A DNA stretch of 64,000 nucleotides from Methanobrevibacter_A acididurans (GCF_046197875.1 NZ_CP166991.1:1550001-1614000); one strand, 5' to 3'. Numbered from the stretch's first letter, positions 42,536 to 51,987 are shown. The notes: generated from the sequence alone by a model not told the origin. Made by a program: numbers and translations.

Positions 42536-43711
42536 TTAATTAATATTTGAAAATACCTCATCTAATAATGGAATCATTTTATCAACATCAGATTTAGAAA
42601 TTAAAAGTGGTGGAGCAAATCTTAAAACATTACCGGCAGTACAATTAATTAATACTCTTCTTTTTCTCATTTCATCAACAATTTCTCCACCAGGCATATT
42701 TAATTCAATACCTATTAATAATCCTAATCCTCGTACATCAGTTATAAAATCATATTTAGATTTTAATTCTAAAAATTTATTTTTTAAGTATTTTCCAACT
42801 TCCTCTGCATTTTCAGATAATTTTTTTTCAATAATTTCATCAACTGCAGCATTAGCTGCAGCACAAGATAATGGATTTCCTCCAAAGGTAGATCCATGAT
42901 CCCCTGGAACAAAACCTTCAGACACTTTATTTGAGGTTAAAGTTGCACCTATAGGAACCCCTCCACCTAAACCCTTAGCAAGAGAAATTATATCTGGCTT
43001 AATATCAAAGTATTGTGAAGCTAATATTTTTCCAGTTCTTCCTAAACCAGTTTGAACCTCATCAATAATTAATAAAACATCTTTTTCTTTACAATAAGCA
43101 TCCAATTCTTCAAAATATCCTTCAGGAGCCATGTTTAACCCGCCTTCACCTTGAATTATTTCAATCAATACAGCTGCAGTATTATCATCTATAGCTCCTT
43201 TCATCGCATCCATATCACCAAAATTTACATGTTTAAAACCAGGAGGTAATGGTTTAAATGGTAATTTATATTGATCTTGACCAGTTGCAGTAACTGTTAA
43301 CATTGTTCTTCCATGAAAAGAATTATAAGTTGCAACAATATCCCCTTTTCCGGTGTATTTTCTTGCTAATTTAATAGCAGCTTCATTTGCTTCAGCACCA
43401 CTATTTGAAAAGAATACTTTATCTAATCCTGAAAATTCTGCAATTTTTTTAGATAAAATAGCTGCAGGTTCATTATAGTATATATTAGAACAATGAATCA
43501 TTTTTTCAGCTTGAGTTTTAATAGCATTTACCACTTTATCATCAGTTTGTCCAACATTATTAACTGCTATACCTGCAAAAAAATCTAAATATTCATTCCC
43601 ATCTATATCATAAACAAATTGTCCATGACCATGATCTAAGGCTATAGGTTGTCTCCCATAAGTATGCATTATATGTTTATCATATGTATCAATAATTTCA
43701 TCAGTATTCAT
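42536..43711 (-). CDS. argD: Acetylornithine aminotransferase
   Basis: ArgD is a PLP enzyme of arginine synthesis that aminates N-acetylglutamate semialdehyde. The 391-residue protein has SNSGAEANEAAIKLAR, TYNSFHGRT, IEIIQGEGG, LIIDEVQTGLGRTG and the PLP Lys in SLAKGLGGGVPIGA, then DHGSTFGGNPLSCAAA. The compact length and the NVGQTDD opening favour ArgD over other class-III aminotransferases; a combined ArgD/DapC activity is known in some organisms. AGAGG precedes the ATG. It appears monocistronic. Confidence 0.95.
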   Translation of the reverse strand: MNTDEIIDTYDKHIMHTYGRQPIALDHGHGQFVYDIDGNEYLDFFAGIAVNNVGQTDDKVVNAIKTQAEKMIHCSNIYYNEPAAILSKKIAEFSGLDKVFFSNSGAEANEAAIKLARKYTGKGDIVATYNSFHGRTMLTVTATGQDQYKLPFKPLPPGFKHVNFGDMDAMKGAIDDNTAAVLIEIIQGEGGLNMAPEGYFEELDAYCKEKDVLLIIDEVQTGLGRTGKILASQYFDIKPDIISLAKGLGGGVPIGATLTSNKVSEGFVPGDHGSTFGGNPLSCAAANAAVDEIIEKKLSENAEEVGKYLKNKFLELKSKYDFITDVRGLGLLIGIELNMPGGEIVDEMRKRRVLINCTAGNVLRFAPPLLISKSDVDKMIPLLDEVFSNIN

Positions 43712-43853
43712 ATTATTCCTCTTAAAATATTTTTTTTAATATTATTAGTAAATCATAAAATTAGTTTATTATAATAAAATGTGATTATAAATTATGTTTT
43801 TTAAAGTATAAATAAGTACAATTATAAATTTAAATTATGTATGAGTTGATTTT

Positions 43854-44894
43854 ATGGTGAATGTAAGATTAGGTAAATCTGAAATAGTAGTAAATAAAAA
43901 TGGGTTTGGAGCATTACCAATTCAAAGAGTTCCAATGAAAGAAAGTATTAAAATAATTCAAAAAGCTTACCAAGGCGGTATAAATTATTATGATACTGCC
44001 CGTGCTTATACTGACAGTAAAAAAAAGTTAGGTATAGCTCTTAATAATGTCAGAGATAAAGTTGTAATTGCTTCTAAAACAAGGGCTTTAAATGTCGAAG
44101 ATTTTTGGAAAGATTTAAATCAAAGCCTTAAAGAATTACAAACTGATTATATAGATTTATACCAGTTCCATAATCCCCCATTTGTCCCAAAACTTAATGA
44201 TAATACTGGTCTTTATGAAGCAATGATTGAAGCTAAAGAAAAAGGATTCATAAAACATATAGGAATTACATTTCATAAGTTGAATTTGGCAGATGAAGCT
44301 ATAAATAGTGGTTTATATGAAACATTACAATTCCCTTTTTCTTATTTAAGTGGAAAAGAAGATTTAAATATAATCAAATCATGCAAAAAAGAAGATATAG
44401 GATTCATTGCAATGAAAGCTTTTTCAGGTGGATTAATTACCAATGGATATGCTAGTTTTGGATTTATGGAAAAATATGATAATGTTTTACCAATTTGGGG
44501 AATACAAAAGGAAAAAGAATTAGATGAAGCCCTTAATAATTTAAAATCTCCTGTTAAATTAAATAAAAAATTAATCGAAGATATAAATAATGATAAAAAA
44601 GATTTAATTGGGGAATTTTGTAGAGGATGTGGATATTGTTCCCCTTGTTCTGTTGATATCAAAATATTTATGTGTGCAAGAATGTCATTATTTTTAAGAC
44701 GTTTCCCCCCGGAGTTATATTTAACTGAAGATAATCAGAAGATGATGAAACAAATCGAGGAATGTACACATTGTAATAAATGTAAAGAAAGATGTCCATA
44801 TGAATTAGATATTCCTACTCTCCTAAAAGAAAATTATGAAGATTACAAAAACATAATAGCTGGAAAAACAAAAGTCAGTTATGTAAAAGAATAA
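43854..44894 (+). CDS. Aldo/keto reductase with C-terminal [4Fe-4S] domain
   Basis: A 346-residue oxidoreductase. The N-terminal barrel shows GFGALPIQRVPM, NYYDTARAYTDSKKKLG (Asp and Tyr of the active site), VVIASKTRA and YIDLYQFHNP. The end is Cys-rich: FCRGCGYCSPC and CTHCNKCKERCPYELDIP, the latter a ferredoxin-type cluster motif. This fusion is frequent in anaerobes and methanogens, with unknown substrate. TTGAT precedes the ATG. It stands alone between argD and a cyclophilin gene. Confidence 0.88.
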   Translation: MVNVRLGKSEIVVNKNGFGALPIQRVPMKESIKIIQKAYQGGINYYDTARAYTDSKKKLGIALNNVRDKVVIASKTRALNVEDFWKDLNQSLKELQTDYIDLYQFHNPPFVPKLNDNTGLYEAMIEAKEKGFIKHIGITFHKLNLADEAINSGLYETLQFPFSYLSGKEDLNIIKSCKKEDIGFIAMKAFSGGLITNGYASFGFMEKYDNVLPIWGIQKEKELDEALNNLKSPVKLNKKLIEDINNDKKDLIGEFCRGCGYCSPCSVDIKIFMCARMSLFLRRFPPELYLTEDNQKMMKQIEECTHCNKCKERCPYELDIPTLLKENYEDYKNIIAGKTKVSYVKE

Positions 44895-44971
44895 AATTAG
44901 ATTAATTTATATAGATTAATTTAATATATAAAAAATATTATTAAAAAAAAATATTTAAAGAGTTAAAAAAA

Positions 44972-45400
44972 ATGAAAACTGCAACTATAGAAACCGAGAA
45001 AGGAAATATTATATTAGAATTATTTCCTAATGAAGCACCAGGAACCGTAGCAAATTTTGAAAAACTTGCAAATTCAGAATTTTATGATGGTTTAACTTTT
45101 CATAGAGTTATTCCAGATTTTGTAATACAAGGTGGAGATCCAAATGGTAATGGAACAGGTGGACCTGGATACACAATTAAATGTGAAACTGAAGGGAATC
45201 CACATAAACATGGCGTAGGAGCTCTATCTATGGCTCATGCAGGTAAAGATACTGGAGGAAGCCAATTTTTCATAACTCATTCTCCTCAACCTCATCTTGA
45301 TGGTGTGCACACTGTATTCGGAAAAGTTATTGAAGGTATGGATGTAGTGAATGCTATAGAACAAGGAGATGTCATGAATAAAGTGAGAGTTAAAGGATAA
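44972..45400 (+). CDS. Peptidyl-prolyl cis-trans isomerase, cyclophilin type
   Basis: A 142-residue cyclophilin, a protein-folding enzyme that isomerises Xaa-Pro bonds. Signature segments are FYDGLTFHRVIPDFVIQGGDPNGNG (in two parts), GALSMAHAGKDTGGSQFFITHSP, and LDGVHTVFGKVIEGMDVV. The catalytic Arg in FHRVI is present. There is no signal peptide, so it works in the cytoplasm. The stop codon lies in the left part of a terminator-like hairpin. It converges on the unknown gene downstream of ogg. Confidence 0.95.
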   Translation: MKTATIETEKGNIILELFPNEAPGTVANFEKLANSEFYDGLTFHRVIPDFVIQGGDPNGNGTGGPGYTIKCETEGNPHKHGVGALSMAHAGKDTGGSQFFITHSPQPHLDGVHTVFGKVIEGMDVVNAIEQGDVMNKVRVKG

Positions 45401-45423
45401 AATCCTTTATAAAACTCTTTTTT
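45391..45423 (+). terminator. Hairpin with downstream T6 after the cyclophilin gene
   Basis: TAAAGGAT (45391-45398) pairs with ATCCTTTA (45402-45409), a perfect 8-bp stem with a 3-nt loop that includes the stop region of the cyclophilin gene. T6 follows at 45418-45423. It lies between convergent genes. Confidence 0.5.
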
Positions 45424-45450
45424 ATTATGATAAATTTTAAAAAAATGTTT

Positions 45451-46215
45451 TTATAAAAAATCTTTTAAATCCATATTAATTAATTTATAATAAGTTTTAT
45501 GTGATTGAACAACATCTTCCATAGTTATATTTTTATGTTCTCTTTTTACTGCACTAGAAGCAGCCAAAAATATTAATAAATAATTTTCTGTTAAATTAAA
45601 CCGAGTATTGTACATATCCATATTCTTAGAATTAACATTTGTAATATTATTTCTAATATTTTGAATTTTACTAAAAAGTTTTTTACTTTTTTTATCCCAT
45701 CTTATAGTTTTTAATTTGTCATAAAAATTTTGAGTAGGTGGAGTGTAATCTAAATCTTGATTAAATTTATCAAATAAAACCATTACTTTATCCATTAAAT
45801 TAAATATTCTTTCAACTCGAACTAAGTGAGATGATTTAACATTACAGATAGTAGATAATAATGTAAATGTACTAATAAACATTGTATATATTATCAAGTC
45901 CCCGTGTAATGAAGGTAAATAAATTAAAGGCTTATCCAGAACTGAAGCATAAGTTAACTGAGGATATTTATTATAGAGAGATTCATTATTATATGAATTT
46001 TTATCATCTGAAATATTTAGTCTTTCATAATCTTTTTCTGCAGTATTTTTAGCTTCTTTAAAAATTTTTAAATAAATTTCACAACCAAATAATTTTTTAG
46101 TATTTTCTAAAATATCAGATAAACCTTGGATATTGCCAAATTCCTGTTCAATTTTTTTAATTTGATTTTTAGTATAATTTTTTTCATCTGAAATTGAGTA
46201 ATTAATATCTTTCAT
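45451..46215 (-). CDS. Helical protein of unknown function in the hisF-ogg operon
   Basis: A 254-residue, mostly helical soluble protein that I do not recognise. The middle holds a long hydrophobic helix region (GDLIIYTMFISTFTLLSTI) that could be buried or membrane-touching. The last 55 residues, NLTENYLLIFLAASSAVKREHKNI followed by TMEDVVQSHKTYYKLIN, look like the winged end of an AAA-ATPase lid or a histone-fold helix pair, but no ATPase motif precedes them. AGGAAT precedes the ATG. It begins 15 bp after ogg, so it is co-transcribed and may belong to DNA repair. Confidence 0.6.
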   Translation of the reverse strand: MKDINYSISDEKNYTKNQIKKIEQEFGNIQGLSDILENTKKLFGCEIYLKIFKEAKNTAEKDYERLNISDDKNSYNNESLYNKYPQLTYASVLDKPLIYLPSLHGDLIIYTMFISTFTLLSTICNVKSSHLVRVERIFNLMDKVMVLFDKFNQDLDYTPPTQNFYDKLKTIRWDKKSKKLFSKIQNIRNNITNVNSKNMDMYNTRFNLTENYLLIFLAASSAVKREHKNITMEDVVQSHKTYYKLINMDLKDFL

Positions 46216-46230
46216 ATAATTCCTACTTAA

Positions 46231-47208
46231 TTAAATTTTAGTTAATTTATCCATTAAACCAGATTTACGAGCATAATGAAAAAGGTATAATTGTGCATAT
46301 CCTGCATAATCTCCAAATTTATCCATTCCAAAATCACGGACTTTATTGGCAGAAATATCTTCACCATTAAAGTAAAGATTAGATATTATTCTTTTTATCC
46401 ATACATCGGAAGGAAAAGCTTCTTTAAAACCAAAACCATATAATAAAATACAATCTGCAACTTTAGGGCCAACACCTGGAATTTTTATTATAGTTTGAAA
46501 TGCTTCATCATACTTCATTTTAAATATATCATTATAATTTAGTTGATTTGTAAATATATCTGAAGTTTTTTTCATATATTTAGCTCTATAACCCACACCA
46601 CATGATTTAAGATTATTAACACAACATTCAATCTCTGTATGATGGTTTAATGCTTCATATTCTTCTAAATCATTTTCATAAACTTTAGATAAAGTTGAGG
46701 GAGTAGGAAATGTGAAAAAATTTCCAGAAGGAAATAAGATTTCTTTACCCCATTTGTAATTGATTTGAGAAATAGATTTAGTCCAACGATTAATTGAATT
46801 ATTAGCACTGCAAATAGATGAAATAATACATTCAAAAGGATTTTTAGCTAAAAATAGGCGTAACCCATTACAAAATTTTATAGAATCAATTAATTTAGAA
46901 TCCATCATTAAAAACTTGTAAAATTTATCTAAATCAAAATCTAAATTATATATTCTAACAATTTCAGAACATATTTCTTTTTCTAAAGATTTTTTATTAA
47001 ATAGGGATGAATCTAAATTTAATGGTAATTCATAATCTAAATTTAATGATTTAAAATTCTTTTGGGATAATTTTATAAGCACAGGAGATTCTTTTAAAAT
47101 TAATAAACTTTGATACTCACCTTCCTCATTTATAACCCATGGAGGTTGTGAAGTTTGACCAGATGATTGAGTTAATTCCAAATTTATTAATTTATTAAAT
47201 TTCATCAT
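46231..47208 (-). CDS. ogg: 8-oxoguanine DNA glycosylase, OGG1 type
   Basis: A base-excision repair enzyme that removes 8-oxoguanine and nicks the strand. The 325-residue protein has the damage-pocket opening SSGQTSQPPW, CGVGYRAKYM, the helix-hairpin-helix IPGVGPKVADC with catalytic Lys249, and FPSDVWIKRI with catalytic Asp268. These follow the OGG1 order, so it belongs to OGG1 rather than to the shorter archaeal Ogg2 or AGOG types. It lies 12 bp after hisF and 15 bp before an unknown gene. Confidence 0.92.
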   Translation of the reverse strand: MMKFNKLINLELTQSSGQTSQPPWVINEEGEYQSLLILKESPVLIKLSQKNFKSLNLDYELPLNLDSSLFNKKSLEKEICSEIVRIYNLDFDLDKFYKFLMMDSKLIDSIKFCNGLRLFLAKNPFECIISSICSANNSINRWTKSISQINYKWGKEILFPSGNFFTFPTPSTLSKVYENDLEEYEALNHHTEIECCVNNLKSCGVGYRAKYMKKTSDIFTNQLNYNDIFKMKYDEAFQTIIKIPGVGPKVADCILLYGFGFKEAFPSDVWIKRIISNLYFNGEDISANKVRDFGMDKFGDYAGYAQLYLFHYARKSGLMDKLTKI

Positions 47209-47220
47209 TTTAACATCCCA

Positions 47221-48045
47221 TTACATACGAACATTAACACCATGTTCTTTTAAATATTTTTTTACAACTGGAACAGGATATTCATTAAAATGAAATATAC
47301 TTGCAGCTAAAGCAGCACTGGCATTAGCAATTGTAAATGCTTCTTTAATATGTTCAGGTGTTCCAACTCCTCCAGAAGCTATTACAGGAATATCCACACT
47401 ATCATTTATCGCTTTTGTAAGATCTAAATCATAACCATCTTTAGTCCCATCACCATCCATAGAAGTCAATAATATTTCACCTGCCCCTTTCTCCTGACAT
47501 GTTTGAGCCCAAGAAATTGCATCAATACCAGTAAATTCTCTACCTCCATATATACTACAATCAAACCAACAAAGACCTTTATCTGTTTCTATTACATTCT
47601 TATCAAGTGCTTGAGTTTCATCATCAATATATCTTCTTTTAGCATCTATACCAATAACTACTGCTTGGGAACCCACAACTTCAGCAGCTTCAGTTAAAAG
47701 ATTAGGATTATGAATAGCCGCAGTATTTGTAGAACATTTATCCGCTCCAGCTTTAAGCATATTTACATAATCTTCTACCTTACGTATTCCTCCACCTACA
47801 CATATAGGGATGAAAACATTCTCAGTTAATCTTTCAATAACTTCTTTCATGGTCCCTCTTCTTTCATGAGAAGCTGTTATATCCAATATAACTATTTCAT
47901 CAGCACCATCTTCATAATAACGAGTAGCTAATTCTACAGGATTACCTGCATAACGAATTTGTTTAAATTCAACCCCTTTAACAACCCTACCTTCTGGAAC
48001 CTGCAAATCACAATCTAAACATGGAATAATTCTTTTAGTTAACAT
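47221..48045 (-). CDS. hisF: Imidazole glycerol phosphate synthase subunit HisF
   Basis: HisF is the cyclase half of imidazole glycerol phosphate synthase. The 274-residue barrel starts MLTKRIIPCLDCDL and has GRVVKGVEF, DEIVILDITAS, PICVGGGIR, KCSTNTAAI, VVIGIDAKRR, LLTSMDGDGTKDGYD and VIASGGVGT. The start is ATG 48045 behind GGGAG; a longer frame to 48078 lacks a ribosome site. It leads the hisF-ogg-unknown operon. Its glutaminase partner hisH is about 29 kb to the left. Confidence 0.96.
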   Translation of the reverse strand: MLTKRIIPCLDCDLQVPEGRVVKGVEFKQIRYAGNPVELATRYYEDGADEIVILDITASHERRGTMKEVIERLTENVFIPICVGGGIRKVEDYVNMLKAGADKCSTNTAAIHNPNLLTEAAEVVGSQAVVIGIDAKRRYIDDETQALDKNVIETDKGLCWFDCSIYGGREFTGIDAISWAQTCQEKGAGEILLTSMDGDGTKDGYDLDLTKAINDSVDIPVIASGGVGTPEHIKEAFTIANASAALAASIFHFNEYPVPVVKKYLKEHGVNVRM

Positions 48046-48219
48046 TAAATACTCCCTTAATAATATCTTTTTATACATTTAATTTTAAAAAATTACAATC
48101 TTTATAAAAATTACAGTATTATATAATATGTTTTGATATTTAAAAAATACTAAGGATTTATTAATAATAAAAATTAAATTATTTAATAGTATTATATTTT
48201 TAATATAATATTAAATAAT

Positions 48220-48293
48220 GGTCCTATGGTCTAGCCTGGAATGACGCGGGACTTCGGATCCCGAGATCGGGGGTTCAAATCCCCCTAGGTCCG
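48220..48293 (+). tRNA. tRNA-Arg (anticodon TCG)
   Basis: GGTCCTA pairs with TAGGTCC in the acceptor stem. The anticodon stem CGGGA/TCCCG encloses CTTCGGA, giving anticodon TCG for CGA codons, and the T arm is GGGGG-TTCAAAT-CCCCC. The discriminator is G; no CCA is encoded and no intron is present. T7 at 48296-48302 probably ends transcription. Confidence 0.93.
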
Positions 48294-48311
48294 TCTTTTT
48301 TTATTAAATAT

Positions 48312-50090
48312 TCAAAAATTATCATCAATGATTATTGCATCTTTAAAAAAGTCAGGAATTAAAGATTTATATAATGGACTTTTAAGTAACATTTTTATAT
48401 CACTATCAAGGATGTAAGTTACACAAGAATCATCTTCAGCACGCATTCCCCTACCATATGCTTGCATTAATGTCATGACTGTTTTATATGCATACCAACG
48501 TTGATCTCTTTTTCTTCTCATATTAACTTGTTTATCTCCCAAATAAGGAAATGGTATTTTGTATATAACTTGGAATCTACATTTATCATATGGTAAATCC
48601 ACACCTTCACTCATAGATGGAGAAACTAAAACTAATGGCTCCTGATTTTTTTCAAAATATTTTAAAACTCTTTCTCGATTAGCAGAATTGTGAGAAATCA
48701 ACCGTGAATTTGGTAAATTACGAGTTATATAATTTTGACATTTATAACTGTTTGTGTGTATTAATCCTTTATCGTTCTCATGTAGTTTAAGAATTTTATT
48801 AAGTATTGGGAGAGTTTTTGGAGCAGTGTGTTTTACTCTATTAGCAGACATTTTTCCAGCCAATTTAAGCTCGATTGGCCTTTTTTCAGGAGGAAAAGGA
48901 CTATCTGCTTTAATATGGTAAACTTCTTTTGGATTAAGTCCTAACCATTTAGAGAACATTTTATGAGATAAGATAGTAGCACTTAAAAAAATTACAACAT
49001 CCCCATATTTAAATAAATAATCTTCAGCATAGTGATGAATTCTAAGTGGTTTAAAAGAAACTCCTTCATCTGTAGGATCTATAACCCAATTTTGAGGTTC
49101 TTTTTGAAGATTTTCTTTTAATTTCTTCAATCTAAATGTGGTAGATTGAATTCTTTCTATTTTATTTTTTGGAAGATCTTTAATATCTATATCTTTATAT
49201 GCATCATAAATTGCATCAATTTCATTTATCCAATCTTCAATTCCACCATTATAAATAGTTTTAGGACTTATAACTTTATGAATATCTTTTTCTAAACGTT
49301 TATTATAAAGATTTAATTCTAAAATTCTCATTAATTTATTTTCTATATTATGGGCTTCATCAAGGATTAATAAACTACGTTGACCGAAATGTTTGACATA
49401 ATTTAATTCTAAAATAGCATAATCGTAATTCATTAAAGTTATTGGAGAATTTACAGCATTTGCTTTTTGTTGCCAATAATTACAATGATTTTCAGATTGA
49501 TAAAATAAAACACCCCCATTAGAATCTTCAAAAGCTTCAGTAGCATCAAGAGTTGGATTTTTTACTACACCAAATGGACATGTAAATTTAGAGGAAGAAG
49601 GTGATGTTTTACATGTCCCCATATCACAAGTTGTGTCTAAATTTTCATTCAAACAACCAAAATTGGATCTCCCTTTAACAAGAGGAAAATGAAATTCATT
49701 CATATATTGAGATTGTAATTGTTTAGTCATTGTTAATATATATGCAGATTCATACATCCTAGCTAATGTTGTGGCAATAGCTGATTTACCTGTTCCGGTA
49801 CCTGCTTCTAAAATTATATATTTATAACCCTTAGAAATAGCATCTTCTATATCTTCGATTATTTCAAGTTGACCTGGTCTAGGGTTATTAAATGGAAAAT
49901 TTTCTATAATATTTTCATTAATATTGGGATATTTATTTTTTAAAAAATCAATTTGAATTTTAGGTAAAGAATTATCTTCAAATGAATAAGATTGAGGTAT
50001 TTTTACTTCTTCTAATTTTTTTTTAGTTTTAGATTTTTTAAAATTATCTAATTTTATATATTCTGTTTCGGAACTCATATTATTACTCAT
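48312..50090 (-). CDS. XPD/Rad3-type (DinG-like) Fe-S DNA helicase
   Basis: A 592-residue superfamily-2 helicase. Motifs in order: RPGQLEIIEDI (Q motif), EAGTGTGKSAIATTLARM (Walker A), a Cys-rich insert (FGCLNENLDTTCDMGTCKTS, CNYW) that fits a [4Fe-4S] domain, LLILDEAHNIENKL (DEAH box), FLSATIL (motif III) and LVSPSMSEGVDLPYD, QAYGRGMRAEDD (motifs V and VI). XPD-like helicases unwind DNA 5' to 3' in repair. The start at ATG 50090 lacks a good ribosome site; an in-frame ATG four codons on is possible. It converges on the tRNA-Arg(TCG) gene. Confidence 0.9.
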   Translation of the reverse strand: MSNNMSSETEYIKLDNFKKSKTKKKLEEVKIPQSYSFEDNSLPKIQIDFLKNKYPNINENIIENFPFNNPRPGQLEIIEDIEDAISKGYKYIILEAGTGTGKSAIATTLARMYESAYILTMTKQLQSQYMNEFHFPLVKGRSNFGCLNENLDTTCDMGTCKTSPSSSKFTCPFGVVKNPTLDATEAFEDSNGGVLFYQSENHCNYWQQKANAVNSPITLMNYDYAILELNYVKHFGQRSLLILDEAHNIENKLMRILELNLYNKRLEKDIHKVISPKTIYNGGIEDWINEIDAIYDAYKDIDIKDLPKNKIERIQSTTFRLKKLKENLQKEPQNWVIDPTDEGVSFKPLRIHHYAEDYLFKYGDVVIFLSATILSHKMFSKWLGLNPKEVYHIKADSPFPPEKRPIELKLAGKMSANRVKHTAPKTLPILNKILKLHENDKGLIHTNSYKCQNYITRNLPNSRLISHNSANRERVLKYFEKNQEPLVLVSPSMSEGVDLPYDKCRFQVIYKIPFPYLGDKQVNMRRKRDQRWYAYKTVMTLMQAYGRGMRAEDDSCVTYILDSDIKMLLKSPLYKSLIPDFFKDAIIIDDNF

Positions 50091-50357
50091 ATATGTATTT
50101 TTAAAATGTTTAGCTATTTTAATATCTTTTATTGATTAATTTTGCAACAAATTAACTTTTTTAACATCCACTTAAGACAAAAAATAGAATTACTCTTTTA
50201 CTAAAATATTGAATCTGATAATATAAATAAATAAACCTAGAGTATGTGAAAAGTAATATAATATATTAAATTTAAAATAAAAGATATTTATTAAATGAAA
50301 TGTATAATAAAAATTTAATAAGATGAGTAATTTAAAATAATTATTAAAGTGATAAAT

Positions 50358-51068
50358 TTGGTAAAAAAAGGAAAACTAATTGGAATTGGAGTTGGGCCTG
50401 GAGACACAGAATTATTAACTATAAAAGCAGCAAATATCTTATCAAAAATTCCTGTGATATGTTCCCCAAAATCCTCAAAAGAAAAAGACAGTATAGCTTT
50501 ATCAATAATTAAACCTATTATTGAAGATAGAGAAGATAAGGATACATTAAAAATTTTAGATCCTATTTTTCCAATGACTGAAGATAAAAATATTCTAGAA
50601 AAACATTGGGATGATGCTTCAAGAATAATATCCAATTTTTTAGATAAAGGACTGGACGTAGCATTTATAACATTAGGGGATCCTGCTATTTTTTCAACAT
50701 TTTCTTATGTGCAAAAAAGATTATTCACAGATTACACTGTTGAAATGGTTCCAGGAATTACTGCATGTACTGCATGTGCATCAAGTATTGGTAAGCCATT
50801 AGTTGAAAAAAATGAAGTTCTTAGTATAGTCCCTAAAATTGATAATAGAATAGAATCAATATTAACAGAAGGTGATTCTATTGTTTTAATGAAACCTTCA
50901 AGAAATACTGATGAACTTGAAAATATTATTAATTTTAAATCTGAAGAAAAAGAAGTATTTTCTGTTGAAAAATGTAGTATGAAAGATGAGAAAATTATAA
51001 AAGGATTTTCTAAAGATAAACCTTATTTAACTACTACTTTAATCAAATTTAATAAAAAAAGTAATTAA
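50358..51068 (+). CDS. cbiL: Cobalt-factor II / precorrin-2 C20-methyltransferase
   Basis: CbiL adds a methyl group at C20 of the corrin precursor in cobalamin synthesis; methanogens use corrinoids in methyl transfer. The 236-residue protein has GIGVGPGDTELLTIKAA, FITLGDPAIFSTFSYVQKRL, MVPGITACTACASSIGKPL and SIVLMKPS, typical of CbiL/CobI. The start is TTG 50358 after GTGAT (the GTG at 50349 belongs to that site). It is isolated from other cobalamin genes and converges on msvR. Confidence 0.92.
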   Translation: MVKKGKLIGIGVGPGDTELLTIKAANILSKIPVICSPKSSKEKDSIALSIIKPIIEDREDKDTLKILDPIFPMTEDKNILEKHWDDASRIISNFLDKGLDVAFITLGDPAIFSTFSYVQKRLFTDYTVEMVPGITACTACASSIGKPLVEKNEVLSIVPKIDNRIESILTEGDSIVLMKPSRNTDELENIINFKSEEKEVFSVEKCSMKDEKIIKGFSKDKPYLTTTLIKFNKKSN

Positions 51069-51091
51069 ATAACTAAAATTTTTAGTTATTT
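51067..51091. terminator. Bidirectional hairpin between cbiL and msvR
   Basis: AAATAACTAA (51067-51076) pairs with TTAGTTATTT (51082-51091), a perfect 10-bp stem with a 5-nt loop. It overlaps the end of cbiL and lies 7 bp from the end of msvR on the other strand, so it could end both transcripts. Confidence 0.5.
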
Positions 51092-51097
51092 TAAAAT

Positions 51098-51913
51098 TTA
51101 TTCTGATTCAACTAAAGGAATGAATTCTTCATCAGTAGGTTCGACTAAGAAAGTACAGCAATTATCTCCCATAGTATAACATTTAATTTCTGTCACTTCA
51201 ACTACTTGTTTTAAATAAGATGCTAATAAAGATTCAATTATTCCTGCGTCTAAAAAACATGCAGGTTTTCCGGTTTTTGGAAGTAAACCACATTCAAAAC
51301 AATCAACTGAAGTAATTTCAATTGTATCACCTAATTTAATACTTAATTCTCCAAGACCATTATCTTTCCAGAAATTTATAATATTTTCAGCAAATACATT
51401 AACATCATCATCTTTTAGTTCTTCATATATTGTTTCACCAATATGTCTTCCAGTATCCAATAATATAGGGTCAATATTTATTCCTTCTTGAATTAAAGTA
51501 GATCTTAAAGTATGGAATAATAAAAAAGAAAATTGAAAATTAGTTTCATTAAGAATGTTATCAATCAAGAAATCTATTTTTCGTTCTTCCAATTCTACAG
51601 GTTCAGCAGCTTCAATTTCCCCTAAACATCTGGATTTAATATAAAATATTTTTTTTCTATGATCATTTGGATCAAATTTGTAAGATACAATACCATCTTC
51701 TCTTAATGATTTTAAATGAACGGAAATGGTGGATTTAGATTTTCCTGTGTTTTTAACTATTTCATCAAATTCCATTTCATTATTTTTAAGCATTGATAAT
51801 ATTGTAAGTTTTACAGGACTTTTTACAACATTGACTCCAATTTTTCCATCAATTTTTGAAAAAATTTGGATAGGAGGTTCTTTCTCTTCTAATTCTAAAT
51901 TATTATTATCCAT
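51098..51913 (-). CDS. msvR: MsvR-type redox-sensing regulator (ArsR HTH plus V4R domain)
   Basis: MsvR is a methanogen-specific repressor whose DNA binding depends on the redox state of its Cys residues; in Methanothermobacter it controls itself and the divergent fpaA (F420H2 oxidase) operon. The 271-residue protein has an N-terminal winged HTH (SPVKLTILSMLKNNEMEFDEI, STISVHLKSLREDGIVSYKF, split here) and a C-terminal V4R domain with VDCFECGLLPKTGKPACF and KCYTMGDNCCTFLVEP, seven Cys in all. The same divergent gene order with fprA occurs here. GAGG precedes the ATG. A 20-bp palindrome is 55 bp upstream. Confidence 0.88.
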   Translation of the reverse strand: MDNNNLELEEKEPPIQIFSKIDGKIGVNVVKSPVKLTILSMLKNNEMEFDEIVKNTGKSKSTISVHLKSLREDGIVSYKFDPNDHRKKIFYIKSRCLGEIEAAEPVELEERKIDFLIDNILNETNFQFSFLLFHTLRSTLIQEGINIDPILLDTGRHIGETIYEELKDDDVNVFAENIINFWKDNGLGELSIKLGDTIEITSVDCFECGLLPKTGKPACFLDAGIIESLLASYLKQVVEVTEIKCYTMGDNCCTFLVEPTDEEFIPLVESE

Positions 51914-51967
51914 TATTAGCCTCTATTTAACGACTTTTATTAATTAATAAAAAAAATTTTAATTTTA

Positions 51968-51987
51968 TAATTATAAGCTTATAATTA
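51968..51987. promoter_or_regulatory. Perfect 20-bp palindrome upstream of msvR
   Basis: TAATTATAAGCTTATAATTA is self-complementary over all 20 bases, centred on AGCT, 55 bp before the msvR start. It may include the msvR TATA element (TTATAA) and a dimer-binding site. Confidence 0.45.
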
